Shown here: one piece after another, positions 1 to 7,258 of the stretch
How positions within the stretch are numbered: the first letter of the stretch is position 1
How the letters are laid out: every line of letters begins with the position of its first letter
Source: Verrucomicrobiia bacterium
GTDB lineage: Bacteria > Verrucomicrobiota > Verrucomicrobiia > Limisphaerales > CAIMTB01
Length of the DNA stretch: 64,000 nucleotides
Reading direction: 5' to 3'
NCBI GenBank assembly: GCA_019634625.1
Contig: JAHCBA010000018.1
Location: 1-64,000 of the forward strand
Notes under the pieces: model-generated
What the model saw: the letters and a program-made list of their open reading frames with translations, nothing else
The model's database searches: none
What the model was told of the DNA's origin: nothing
Made by a program: the position numbers and the translations under genes

Positions 1-711
1 GCCAATGAATTCGTGCTCGGGAGCCCGTTCAACGATATAGCGAATCTCGTTCGGGACATTTTCGGCCCAGCCGGTGGCATTGCCGTTAATGACGCCAAAC
101 CCGCCTTCGCTGGCCGCCTCGAATTCTTCACCAGATAGCCACCGGAGTGATCCGAGCTTTAAATGATGAATCCCGAGGCGCATCATTCTCCGAATTTCAT
201 CAATTTGGCTTTGGACGCTTTGCTCGAGCAATTCCGTTGAGTTAGTGATCCCATCTTGCGAATTGGAGAAAACCAACTCCGCGCTATCGCCAGAGAGCGC
301 CCAAGCTTGCCCGCGGGAGAAGCCAACGATTGAGCCATTGCCCGCTAGTTTGTTGGCACCAGCGACCGAATTCGAAAGCGCCTTGAGATAGGCAGTTGCA
401 GGTTGGATTGCCCCCTCCATCCAGATAACGCCCGCGTGGGACCGAGGTCTCTTGCCTGGTTCGATGACGCGATCCTGTTCGCCGGATCGTCCAAAGACAA
501 CTCTTTTAATCCAAGGCGGCCTCTCTAGAAAACTTCTGAAGTCGGCAGTTTCTGGCGAATCGGCGCTTGTTGCGGCGCCAAGCGACGACGCCGCACCCTC
601 AGGTGCATCCGCTCGAATGTCGACAGTCATCAGAAACATTAGAGATGCAGATAGTAGCCGAATGCCGCGGATCGGCACCAAGCTCCGGGAGAGGCCACGT
701 AAGTTGACCAT
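1..711 (-). CDS. Secreted protein of unknown function, 3' part outside window
   Basis: The frame is open without a stop from an ATG at 711 to the window edge, giving the first 237 residues. The N-terminus (basic MVNLRGLSRSLVPIRGIR followed by a hydrophobic stretch ending in DIRADA) looks like a signal peptide, so the protein is probably exported. The rest is polar, with no motif I recognise; a segment reading SNSQDGITNSTELLEQSVQS precedes a short helical region. It lies 22 bp downstream of the pseudopilin gene on the same strand and could be the last visible gene of that operon. Function unknown; the missing C-terminus may hold the informative part. Base composition is lower in G+C than most of the window, like the genes upstream of it. 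Confidence 0.6.
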   Translation of the reverse strand, partial: MVNLRGLSRSLVPIRGIRLLSASLMFLMTVDIRADAPEGAASSLGAATSADSPETADFRSFLERPPWIKRVVFGRSGEQDRVIEPGKRPRSHAGVIWMEGAIQPATAYLKALSNSVAGANKLAGNGSIVGFSRGQAWALSGDSAELVFSNSQDGITNSTELLEQSVQSQIDEIRRMMRLGIHHLKLGSLRWLSGEEFEAASEGGFGVINGNATGWAENVPNEIRYIVERAPEHEFIG

Positions 712-733
712 TCGCTGAATTTGGTACTGCAAC

Positions 734-1588
734 TCACCTGATGTGTGCATGGTCCTGGAGCCAGTGGAGGTCCTTCAATTGCTTGCCGACGAGAGGCATT
801 CCGCCTGCCTTGACCGCGCGCATGCTACCTAGCCAGCGGCGGGTTTCGCAGTGTCCGTCGGCGAAGGAAAATGTGCCGGCGCGGTTATGACGAGCGGCAG
901 GTGTATTGGGGCGAGTGGTTTCAGGACGCGGCCAAACAAGGAAGTGTCCGTCATCGATCGACATCTCATGTTCGTCCACGAAGACAAAGAGCGTCGCAGC
1001 CTGACCGCCCGCCTCCTCGATCTTTCGAAGGGTCTCAAATCGAGGGTGGGGATGCGCTCGAAATGAGTAATTTCCAGCAAATGTGCTATTGACAGAATAG
1101 CTTCGGGAGCGGCGTTTGCCCGAATCGAGGACTGGAGAATTGTCTGAGGGACAAACGAAAATCTGTGGCGTTGAACAGTAGGAGTACAGGACTCCCTCTT
1201 GAAGGTTCTTTTCGTCCTGGTCACGTGGGGCGCTACTCGGACCGCACCAAGAGTTCTTGGTGCTTCGCCAGGTGCCACCCTCGTTGTTTGACCAATTCAG
1301 AGCCAGAGATCCGCTGTGATCATCTGCATAGAGCTGCCATCCCACCTGGAGTTGCTTCAAATTGTTGAGGCAGGCGATGCCGCCTGCGCGCTGTTGAGCG
1401 CTCTGAATCGCGGGTAGGGTCAAACCGAAGAGAACTAGGACAATCGCAACCACTACCATCAGCTCGACGAGCGTAAATGCATCGCACCGTTCGCCACAAC
1501 TGGCGACTCTTGGTTGCGTCATAACCTCCACTGGCCGCACCCTCCGGACTCCACTCCGGGCCCGAGTTTTGCGCTCTTGGAATCGCAT
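734..1588 (-). CDS. Type II secretion/pseudopilin-like protein (H-x9-DG type)
   Basis: The product is about 284 aa with a class-III prepilin helix at residues 38-60 (FTLVELMVVVAIVLVLFGL) including the conserved Glu at +5, then a soluble region starting ACLNNLKQLQVGWQLYADDHSG. Near the C-terminus HNRAGTFSFADGH fits the H-x9-DG signature of pseudopilins that are abundant in Verrucomicrobiota and Planctomycetota. Family knowledge: such proteins are processed by a prepilin peptidase and displayed at the envelope; their precise role is unknown. The residue before the cleavage point is Ala, not the usual Gly. An internal ATG at 1522 would give a shorter leader, but its GGAGG lies only 2 nt upstream, so the 1588 start with a GAGGA about 11 nt upstream is preferred. 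Confidence 0.8.
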   Translation of the reverse strand: MRFQERKTRARSGVRRVRPVEVMTQPRVASCGERCDAFTLVELMVVVAIVLVLFGLTLPAIQSAQQRAGGIACLNNLKQLQVGWQLYADDHSGSLALNWSNNEGGTWRSTKNSWCGPSSAPRDQDEKNLQEGVLYSYCSTPQIFVCPSDNSPVLDSGKRRSRSYSVNSTFAGNYSFRAHPHPRFETLRKIEEAGGQAATLFVFVDEHEMSIDDGHFLVWPRPETTRPNTPAARHNRAGTFSFADGHCETRRWLGSMRAVKAGGMPLVGKQLKDLHWLQDHAHIR

Positions 1589-1716
1589 CTTTCGGATTTT
1601 TCCTCTCTGATTTCGGAAATGTCGAAGTAATTATCATGATTCTCGCAGAAATCCACGGCAGCTGATTTTGTCTCGTATTTGCATCTCTGTGTTTAGTTGA
1701 CTGTCTTGTTCCTTCT

Positions 1717-2922
1717 CTACTTGATCCTCCTGAGTAGAAGGATCAAAACTGGCAGGGCGGCCGTGATGCACAAGACAACCAACATTTTAGTGCGTCTGCC
1801 GGCTCGCCGCTGCTCTTCCAGGATATCATTCAGTCTATCGATGTACTTCGGCGAGTCCTTTAGATCCGCGATCGAGCGGATTCTGCCGTTTGTCGAGGTA
1901 TAGCCCAACTCCCCAATAGGAATGGGATCTTCGGTGAAGCGCCTTTCAGTAACCCTCACCTTTGGGGGAAGGCTTGGTGGAAAACCAAGTTCATGGAGCG
2001 ACGGATGCAATTCCGTCAGATAGCCGTCATAGCTGGAAGCCATTATCAAGTCTGCACTCTGTCTTGCTCCCGGTCTTGGTACAAGTATCGTTAGCTGAAA
2101 TTGCTGAGGGACGGTAAACCCGGATGCATTCGTCCACTGCGACACTGTGTAGGTAACATTTGTCGTCCAGCCATGGAATGCTGCCTTTGGCTTCCCTGCC
2201 TCCAGTCTTCCGTCGGGCCCGGCGCGATACTGCTTTCCGTCCGATAAATACACGACGCGCTCCAAAAGATTGGGTTCGGAAGGATGGAGGGTCCATTTGG
2301 CAGGGACTGTGACTCCTGAGGCCAGGACCTCGTGCATTAGAATTGTTATCGGCAGAACCTGATTGGCAGTCCTTGATTGGAAATAGGCGGTCGAACAATA
2401 TGCCAACCAGACGGGAGTTGTGAACGACATGTCCACAATCGGTACAACCCATGGATTGATTTCAACGTTCAGCGGAATCAGGCTGAGGTGCCGATCCTCC
2501 GAAATCACGTTTGTGGTGATCTTCCCCGATTTGAACTCCACCACCTCCTGCCCAACGACGGGTTGACTGACATGCGTCAAACGATACGAGTTCGTTCCGT
2601 CACCATAGTACTCATACTTCGAAACGGCCATTCCGTCACCGGATGAGGAAACATAGCTCAGATTTCCCTCTACCACGGCTTCGAATTCTTTTGTCCATGT
2701 TGCCTCCACTGTTCCCTCAAGCGAATAGGTTCTGTAGGTGACTTTCCCCAGCGCCCGAAATCCGGCGCCCTGCGCAACCCATGTCGATCCGAGCAGGACC
2801 AGAGCTGCCAGAGTTAGCGGCAACGTACTAGCCAGGCCAGTACTCGGAGAACCCAACCGGTATCTTTGCCTGCTGTTATTCGAGCATGGGTTGCTATTAT
2901 TCATGGATTCATGGGAATCCAT
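1717..2922 (-). CDS. Secreted, C-terminally membrane-anchored paralogue C of an unrecognised family
   Basis: A 401-residue protein (395 if started at the internal ATG at 2904, MNNSNPCSN). A hydrophobic stretch around residues 30-52 (TLPLTLAALVLLGSTWVAQGA) looks like a signal peptide, and the C-terminus ends in one membrane helix followed by basic residues (TAALPVLILLLRRIK), so the bulk should be outside the cytoplasm and anchored at its end. After the signal comes FRALGKVTYRTYSLEGTV, which resembles the starts of the genes at 3078-4205 and 4792-5931. A shared later block reads VRVTERRFTEDPIPIGELGY followed by TSTNGR. I do not recognise the family. It is the third of three tandem paralogues on this strand. 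Confidence 0.7.
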   Translation of the reverse strand: MDSHESMNNSNPCSNNSRQRYRLGSPSTGLASTLPLTLAALVLLGSTWVAQGAGFRALGKVTYRTYSLEGTVEATWTKEFEAVVEGNLSYVSSSGDGMAVSKYEYYGDGTNSYRLTHVSQPVVGQEVVEFKSGKITTNVISEDRHLSLIPLNVEINPWVVPIVDMSFTTPVWLAYCSTAYFQSRTANQVLPITILMHEVLASGVTVPAKWTLHPSEPNLLERVVYLSDGKQYRAGPDGRLEAGKPKAAFHGWTTNVTYTVSQWTNASGFTVPQQFQLTILVPRPGARQSADLIMASSYDGYLTELHPSLHELGFPPSLPPKVRVTERRFTEDPIPIGELGYTSTNGRIRSIADLKDSPKYIDRLNDILEEQRRAGRRTKMLVVLCITAALPVLILLLRRIK

Positions 2923-3077
2923 TCACCGTAGGCAACGAGGGTGGCAGCGAAGATTCCTGAGGCTAAAGCACAGACTTTCAAGATGCGACTGCAGCGGTTC
3001 ATATGGCCTTTCATGGTTGGTTGGGTTGTTGTACGGATTTAACTCTGATTTGAGACTGCTCCCGGGTACAAATTCTC

Positions 3078-4205
3078 TCAGGATGCGCTTCCTTTTCGGC
3101 GCCAGACAATGAAGCCGATTGTCGGAACGACGGCCAGGATAGTGAGGAGTGCAGCCCATGTCTTGGTCCGTCCTTGCGACTCGTGGTGAGCAACTTCCAG
3201 GAAGCGGCGTTCCCTCAAGAGCTGGCGCTCAAAACGTTCTCGCAGGTCCTGAGATTCCGCTGGCAGGGGGATTCCGTTGGTGGCGAGATAGGTGACATTC
3301 GTGATGCCCGAACGGCGCAACCGGTCGTCGGTCACGATAATGGGGCCTCGCTCATCCAAGGGAGGAAATGCAATCGGTTCGGAGAGCTTCATGGCCCGCC
3401 TGCATGTTCCCCTAAGAGAGGCAATCGGGATCTCCTGAAGGATGCCATCAGCACCGAGGTGGGCCCGATACATTGCGACTTCGAACGCCGCGACGTACGA
3501 AAGTCCATTGATGAAGTCAACGGCAAGCGTTCGAAACTGCATTGCCCGCCATGGGTGCGCCGAATCGGTCGAAGTTTCCGTAAACACCAGATTTTGCAGT
3601 ACATTGCCGGCATGATCCACCTCCTGCGTGTAAGGCATGGTGGCTTCCCGAGCCAGCTCGTAGTTCATGTTGAGGACCGGGCGGAGGCGTCCTGGGACCA
3701 CCTCTTTGAGCGGCAGTGATGCGCAGTAGGCGAGCCATAGAGCACCGGTATAGAAGGCGTCCTGAGGCGGAAAGTCCTCCCGGTAAATCTCGAGGTTGCG
3801 GGTTATTGATGGCCGGTTCTCCTCATTGGTCCGCTGGCGATCCGGAAAGTCGGTCAGGACGTACAGATCCTGTTCCTGGTTCTTGAATACTGTGCGCGTT
3901 GGGTTTGGGCTGGATCGGGCGCTCGACTCATCCACTTCTGCGACACACTGAATGATCCAGCGCTGACTGCTCTCAACTTCGACGGTGAAGGCGACAGTGC
4001 GGACAAAGTCCACTGCATTGCTGCGATCATAGGTCTCGAAGGTCAGAAGGCCCTCAAAACGGTGTGCTGCGTCCACAGGCGGCGCCAGGAAGAACCATGC
4101 GGCAACGAGGCTGGAGCCGATGCCTCGTAGGTAGATCGAATTCAGGGGCTTGGGCACGTGTGTCAGGTGGGGCCGTGAGCAGCCGGTTGCCTCGTGATTA
4201 TTCAT
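3078..4205 (-). CDS. Secreted, C-terminally membrane-anchored paralogue B
   Basis: A 375-residue protein with an N-terminal hydrophobic export signal (GSSLVAAWFFLAPPVDA, about residues 31-47), a body starting HRFEGLLTFETYDRSNAVDF and a C-terminal helix with basic tail (TILAVVPTIGFIVWRRKGS). Layout and spaced motifs match the neighbours at 1717-2922 and 4792-5931: a G-x-L/V-T-F/Y-x-T-Y/D start and a late block IIVTDDRLRRSGITNVTYL then ATNG. No catalytic motif is visible. It starts 4 bp after the stop of the MauE-like gene, so the two are probably co-transcribed and perhaps translationally coupled. Unknown family; topology prediction is my reading of hydrophobicity. Confidence 0.72.
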   Translation of the reverse strand: MNNHEATGCSRPHLTHVPKPLNSIYLRGIGSSLVAAWFFLAPPVDAAHRFEGLLTFETYDRSNAVDFVRTVAFTVEVESSQRWIIQCVAEVDESSARSSPNPTRTVFKNQEQDLYVLTDFPDRQRTNEENRPSITRNLEIYREDFPPQDAFYTGALWLAYCASLPLKEVVPGRLRPVLNMNYELAREATMPYTQEVDHAGNVLQNLVFTETSTDSAHPWRAMQFRTLAVDFINGLSYVAAFEVAMYRAHLGADGILQEIPIASLRGTCRRAMKLSEPIAFPPLDERGPIIVTDDRLRRSGITNVTYLATNGIPLPAESQDLRERFERQLLRERRFLEVAHHESQGRTKTWAALLTILAVVPTIGFIVWRRKGSAS

Positions 4206-4209
4206 CGCG

Positions 4210-4638
4210 TTAATGAAGCGTCTTGGGGGAAAGGCTGAAGCGCGGGTTGGGGCGTGCTGGTGTAAAATTTTTGGGCAGGAGAGTTACACTTCCCATGAAA
4301 AGGAATGCCAGGACGCCGATGGCCAGCGAATCCTGCGATGCGAATGAGAGCCGAAGGAGGTCCGGCAGGGCTCCCAGGCAGCCGAAGGTGCCCTTCCATC
4401 CGACCTGCCACGCGGCAAGGCGATAGACCCCGAACAGCATGGAGAGCCAGACGACGGCAAAGAGGCCTTCGACAGGAGGCCTGGACATGGCAAAGACGGC
4501 GACCGCGATCTCCAGAAGAATCACGCCGGAAAGGAGCTTCCTGAAATCGACTCCGAACACCGGATCGGTTCCGAGACGTACAGCTCCTACTGGGAATGCC
4601 AGACTCCACGCTTTGGCGATTGCGGTGACCAGGAGCAC
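4210..4638 (-). CDS. MauE/DoxX-like four-helix membrane protein
   Basis: A 142-aa protein that is mostly hydrophobic, with about four membrane helices (residues 1-20, 36-52, 60-78, 100-118). The pattern AKAWSLAFPVG, then DFRKLLSGVILLEIAVAVFA, resembles the MauE/DoxX membrane fold seen beside thiol-redox and methylamine-utilisation genes; in this phylum such proteins often sit in small secreted-protein operons. The start is a GTG at 4638; the frame is closed by a TGA about 54 bp upstream, and the upstream sequence is a dispersed repeat, so the N-terminus may have been reshaped by that repeat (the residues before the GTG, PTLAAVV, are also hydrophobic). Four bp separate it from paralogue B. Substrate unknown. 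Confidence 0.6.
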   Translation of the reverse strand: MLLVTAIAKAWSLAFPVGAVRLGTDPVFGVDFRKLLSGVILLEIAVAVFAMSRPPVEGLFAVVWLSMLFGVYRLAAWQVGWKGTFGCLGALPDLLRLSFASQDSLAIGVLAFLFMGSVTLLPKNFTPARPNPRFSLSPKTLH

Positions 4639-4650
4639 AACGGCTGCGAG

Positions 4651-4790
4651 GGTGGGGAGGCAGCGAATCGGAGGGACGAGCTCTGCGAGTCCTCAACCCA
4701 ACGCTCCTTACCGTTGCGGCCTCGTGGAACTCGGCCCTCCGAAGCGCCGATTGGCGACATTGGCGACGTTTGCACCGCTCCCCACCATGG
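4651..4790. repeat. Dispersed intergenic element, copy 1
   Basis: About 140 bp that aligns in the same orientation with 43835-43985 and in the opposite orientation with 10895-11020 and 40725-40842. Diagnostic pieces are GAGGCAGCGAATCGGAGGGA at one end and CTCGTGGAACTCGGCCCTCC in the middle. It fills the spacer between two genes and no coding function is apparent. Confidence 0.7.
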
Positions 4791-4791
4791 T

Positions 4792-5931
4792 TCATGTGCG
4801 GATGGAGTGTTCAGGGTGTCGGCCCCGGACTCGCTTGTGGATGAAGAGGAGGGGCGGCAGGAGCAGGGCAAGGACGAGTGCAGTTCTCAGCGAGGCCTTC
4901 CGAAGGGTTTCGACACGCTTTGCCCGCCTCATTTCAGCCTGCTTGGTGAAGAACAACTCCCTGGCGATGGGAGCGATTTCAACGGACGATAGTTCATTCG
5001 TGTCGTAGCCAACAGAGTATATCCCCAGATGGCGGTCATGGAGCCGGCGATCCGAGACGCGTATCCTGTCGGCCCGGATGGGCAGCAGGGAAGGGATTGC
5101 TTCGACTTCTCGAATCTCCCGAACTTCGATTCGATGGGTCGCTATTGGACCTGGAGCCCCATTGTTGGTTCCGGTGTTCCTTGTATCCGGTCCCACCTGA
5201 ACAAACTCAACATGGCGCGGTACCCGATGGCGGCCGACGACGGCGAAATCGGCCATTTTAAAGTATCCAACAAGGGCGCCTTCAGTGTACCTCGCAACCG
5301 TTGCCTCCGAATATCTCATGACCTCGGGATCTGCGGAAGCAGCGAAGAGAAGCTCCGAGTCCCGCCAGCGACGCTTCAGATTGGCGTCCACCGTTATTTC
5401 ACCTGTCAACTCGAGATGTTCGGGCGTTGGATGGGTCCATCGGTAGTCTGCCCGCATGATCAGTCCATCGCCATATCCTGTAGTCGTCCAAGGGGGCGCA
5501 AAGCGTCGTCCTGGACTGCCTTCTGGAAAGGCCCTTTCCGCACGCAACGCCAGGTAGATGAGGCCCTGCACTGTTCCGCCGCAGTTTGCAAGTTCCGTGA
5601 TGTATTCGGTTCGCTCGAAGGTGACACTCCTGGGGTGATTGCCACTCTCGCAGTCCATCATTGTCAAATGGACACCTTCTTCGATAAGATCCGTGACCTG
5701 ACACGAACCGAATGAGCCATACCTACCTCCCCCTGGAGGTGGGGAGATCGTGACAATCAATAGAGATTGGTCATCCATTGAAGCCCTTAACTCATGCGAG
5801 CGGTGTACCGTTTCTCCGGAGAAATCGGTTGTGTAAGTTAGTGCTCCTGCGATCTCCAGAGACTTGGCCAGGACCCCGCTTTTTGCCAGCATGAGGACAC
5901 AAAGGGTCGCGAGCATGGGTTTGGCGTTCAT
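4792..5931 (-). CDS. Secreted, C-terminally membrane-anchored paralogue A
   Basis: A 379-residue protein with a clear signal peptide (MNAKPMLATLCVLMLAKSGV then LAKS) and a C-terminal helix (ALVLALLLPPLLFIHKRVRG). The mature part begins LEIAGALTYTTDFSGETVHR, matching the G-x-L-T/V-x-x-T-x-D/Y pattern of the two downstream paralogues, and a late block IRVSDRRLHDRHLGIYSVGY then DTNE corresponds to their V-T/S-D/E-R-R-L/F blocks. It is the first gene of the minus-strand series that continues through the MauE-like gene, paralogues B and C and the pseudopilin. Function unknown. Divergence among the three is high, so the duplication is old or the family evolves fast. Confidence 0.72.
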   Translation of the reverse strand: MNAKPMLATLCVLMLAKSGVLAKSLEIAGALTYTTDFSGETVHRSHELRASMDDQSLLIVTISPPPGGGRYGSFGSCQVTDLIEEGVHLTMMDCESGNHPRSVTFERTEYITELANCGGTVQGLIYLALRAERAFPEGSPGRRFAPPWTTTGYGDGLIMRADYRWTHPTPEHLELTGEITVDANLKRRWRDSELLFAASADPEVMRYSEATVARYTEGALVGYFKMADFAVVGRHRVPRHVEFVQVGPDTRNTGTNNGAPGPIATHRIEVREIREVEAIPSLLPIRADRIRVSDRRLHDRHLGIYSVGYDTNELSSVEIAPIARELFFTKQAEMRRAKRVETLRKASLRTALVLALLLPPLLFIHKRVRGRHPEHSIRT

Positions 5932-6102
5932 CGTTGCGCTGTTTGGCCGATTCGTTGCATGGGCCCTCTCGGGGATTGAGCGTGGTTGTAATCAATGTGA
6001 CGGGAAGGGGTCAAGGCTTGTTGGGGAACTTTTTTCGGCGTATCGCGGGTTGCTGCGGCAGGCCTCGCCCTCGCCAGTTGGAACGGGGAATGGGAGGGAT
6101 TT

Positions 6103-6203
6103 GAAACCTGAAACCTGAAACCTGAAACCTGAGACCTGAGACCTGAGACCTGAGACCTGAGACCTGAAACCTGAAGGCTGAAGGCTGAAGGCTGAAGGGT
6201 GAG
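6103..6203. repeat. Heptamer tandem array (GAAACCT/GAGACCT/GAAGGCT)
   Basis: About fourteen consecutive 7-bp units drifting from GAAACCT through GAGACCT back to GAAACCT and then GAAGGCT. A related array lies at 48479-48590 with the same drift (GAAACCA, GAGACCT, GAGGGCT), so this is a recurring class of simple repeat in the genome. Confidence 0.9.
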
Positions 6204-6206
6204 ATT

Positions 6207-6293
6207 CAGTTTCCACGCGGAGTGGGAGGTGCAGGCACGATCGAGCCTGTCGGGCCGGGTCAAAGGCGACCTTCGAAATGGTGTGCCTGCAGG
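6207..6293. repeat. Element shared with the leader of the 84-bp array
   Basis: This stretch aligns without gaps, at roughly three quarters identity by eye, with 25064-25150, the sequence directly before the 84-bp tandem array. Both begin CAGTTYCCACGCGGARTGGG and end with a GAAAYGG-YRTGCCT segment that corresponds to the start of the 84-bp unit. Confidence 0.7.
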
Positions 6294-6404
6294 TTTTGGG
6301 ACGAGGACGCGCGGGGTTCGGCCCTCCGATGCGCTGGGTACTCAACCCTAACTGCGGGATGCACCGTTCCGAGGGGGGGCGCCTCGCAGGTTCCTGCGGC
6401 AGGC

Positions 6405-6449
<45 letters not shown>

Positions 6450-6537
6450 AGCCCGAAGGGCGGTACTCGTCCTTCGAGAGGACATGCACTTTGATTGATT
6501 GGGAATCTTCGAGGTTTACGGGGGGGTGATTGAGAGT

Positions 6538-6590
6538 AAGATCAAGATCAAGATCAAGATCAAGATTAAGATTAAGATTAAGATTAAGAC
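6538..6590. repeat. Hexamer array (AAGATC/AAGATT)n
   Basis: Nine hexamers, the first five AAGATC and the last four AAGATT, lying just downstream of the 3' end of the membrane-protein gene at 6611. Translated it gives alternating Leu-Asn/Leu-Asp, so apparent reading frames across it are not evidence of coding. Confidence 0.85.
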
Positions 6591-6610
6591 TGTGGTTGTT
6601 GGGGGGGGGG

Positions 6611-7177
6611 TTAGGGGGTGCGGGGGGGGGCGGGGGATTGCTGGCGGCGTTCGAGGACTTCGAGGATGCCGACGATGAAGCTTTCCGAGTATCCGGCGAG
6701 GAAGCACCAGACGAGGAGTTTGCCGAGGTCCTGGACGGTGGCCGGCCGGATCTGGAGGACCTGCTGCATGCTGAGAAGGGTGCCGTCGGGGATTTCGGGG
6801 GAGGTGAAGAGGGGAAAGAGGTTGCTGGTGAAGAGGCCTTGTCCGCCTTCGCCGGTGAGGATGCCGGACATGAAGAGGAGATAGGCGACGCCGGCCATGA
6901 GGGCGCCATAGACGAGGGGCATGATGACTGCGGTGAGATGGGTGGCGAACCGGGCGACGACGTCGTCGGAGCCTCCCTTGAGGCGGCGCAGGAGCGAGAG
7001 GCTGCCGCCGAGGGCGCCGAGCAGGAGGGATCCGGGGACGGAGCCGAGGTGTCCGGGAAAGCGGTTGCCGATGATGACGAGGGCGACCACGCCGGCGACG
7101 AGGAGGGCCTGGGCAAGGAAGATGCGCCGGAGGACCGTGGCCAGGGGGTCGGGGGGCGTTTCGGGAGGGAGGTTCAT
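6611..7177 (-). CDS. Multi-pass membrane protein of unknown function
   Basis: A 188-residue protein with three or four hydrophobic segments: residues 17-42 (FLAQALLVAGVVALVIIG), 47-66 (SVPGSLLLGALGGSLSLL), 80-105 (LTAVIMPLVYGALMAGVAYL) and 155-175 (LLVWCFLAGYSESFIVGILE). No signal peptide or catalytic motif is obvious. It lies 81 bp downstream of the DASS transporter gene on the same strand, so it may be co-transcribed with it. The family is not recognised; the C-terminal block AGYSESFIVGILEVLE would be a good query for a profile search. The spacer upstream is G-rich and featureless. Confidence 0.65.
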   Translation of the reverse strand: MNLPPETPPDPLATVLRRIFLAQALLVAGVVALVIIGNRFPGHLGSVPGSLLLGALGGSLSLLRRLKGGSDDVVARFATHLTAVIMPLVYGALMAGVAYLLFMSGILTGEGGQGLFTSNLFPLFTSPEIPDGTLLSMQQVLQIRPATVQDLGKLLVWCFLAGYSESFIVGILEVLERRQQSPAPPRTP

Positions 7178-7258
7178 GGGGCGGCAGGGGGTGGGGGGGA
7201 GGGGGACGGGGAGAGGGTCGGCAATGGGTGTGGGGCGCTGTCAAGCGTGGAACGGATG

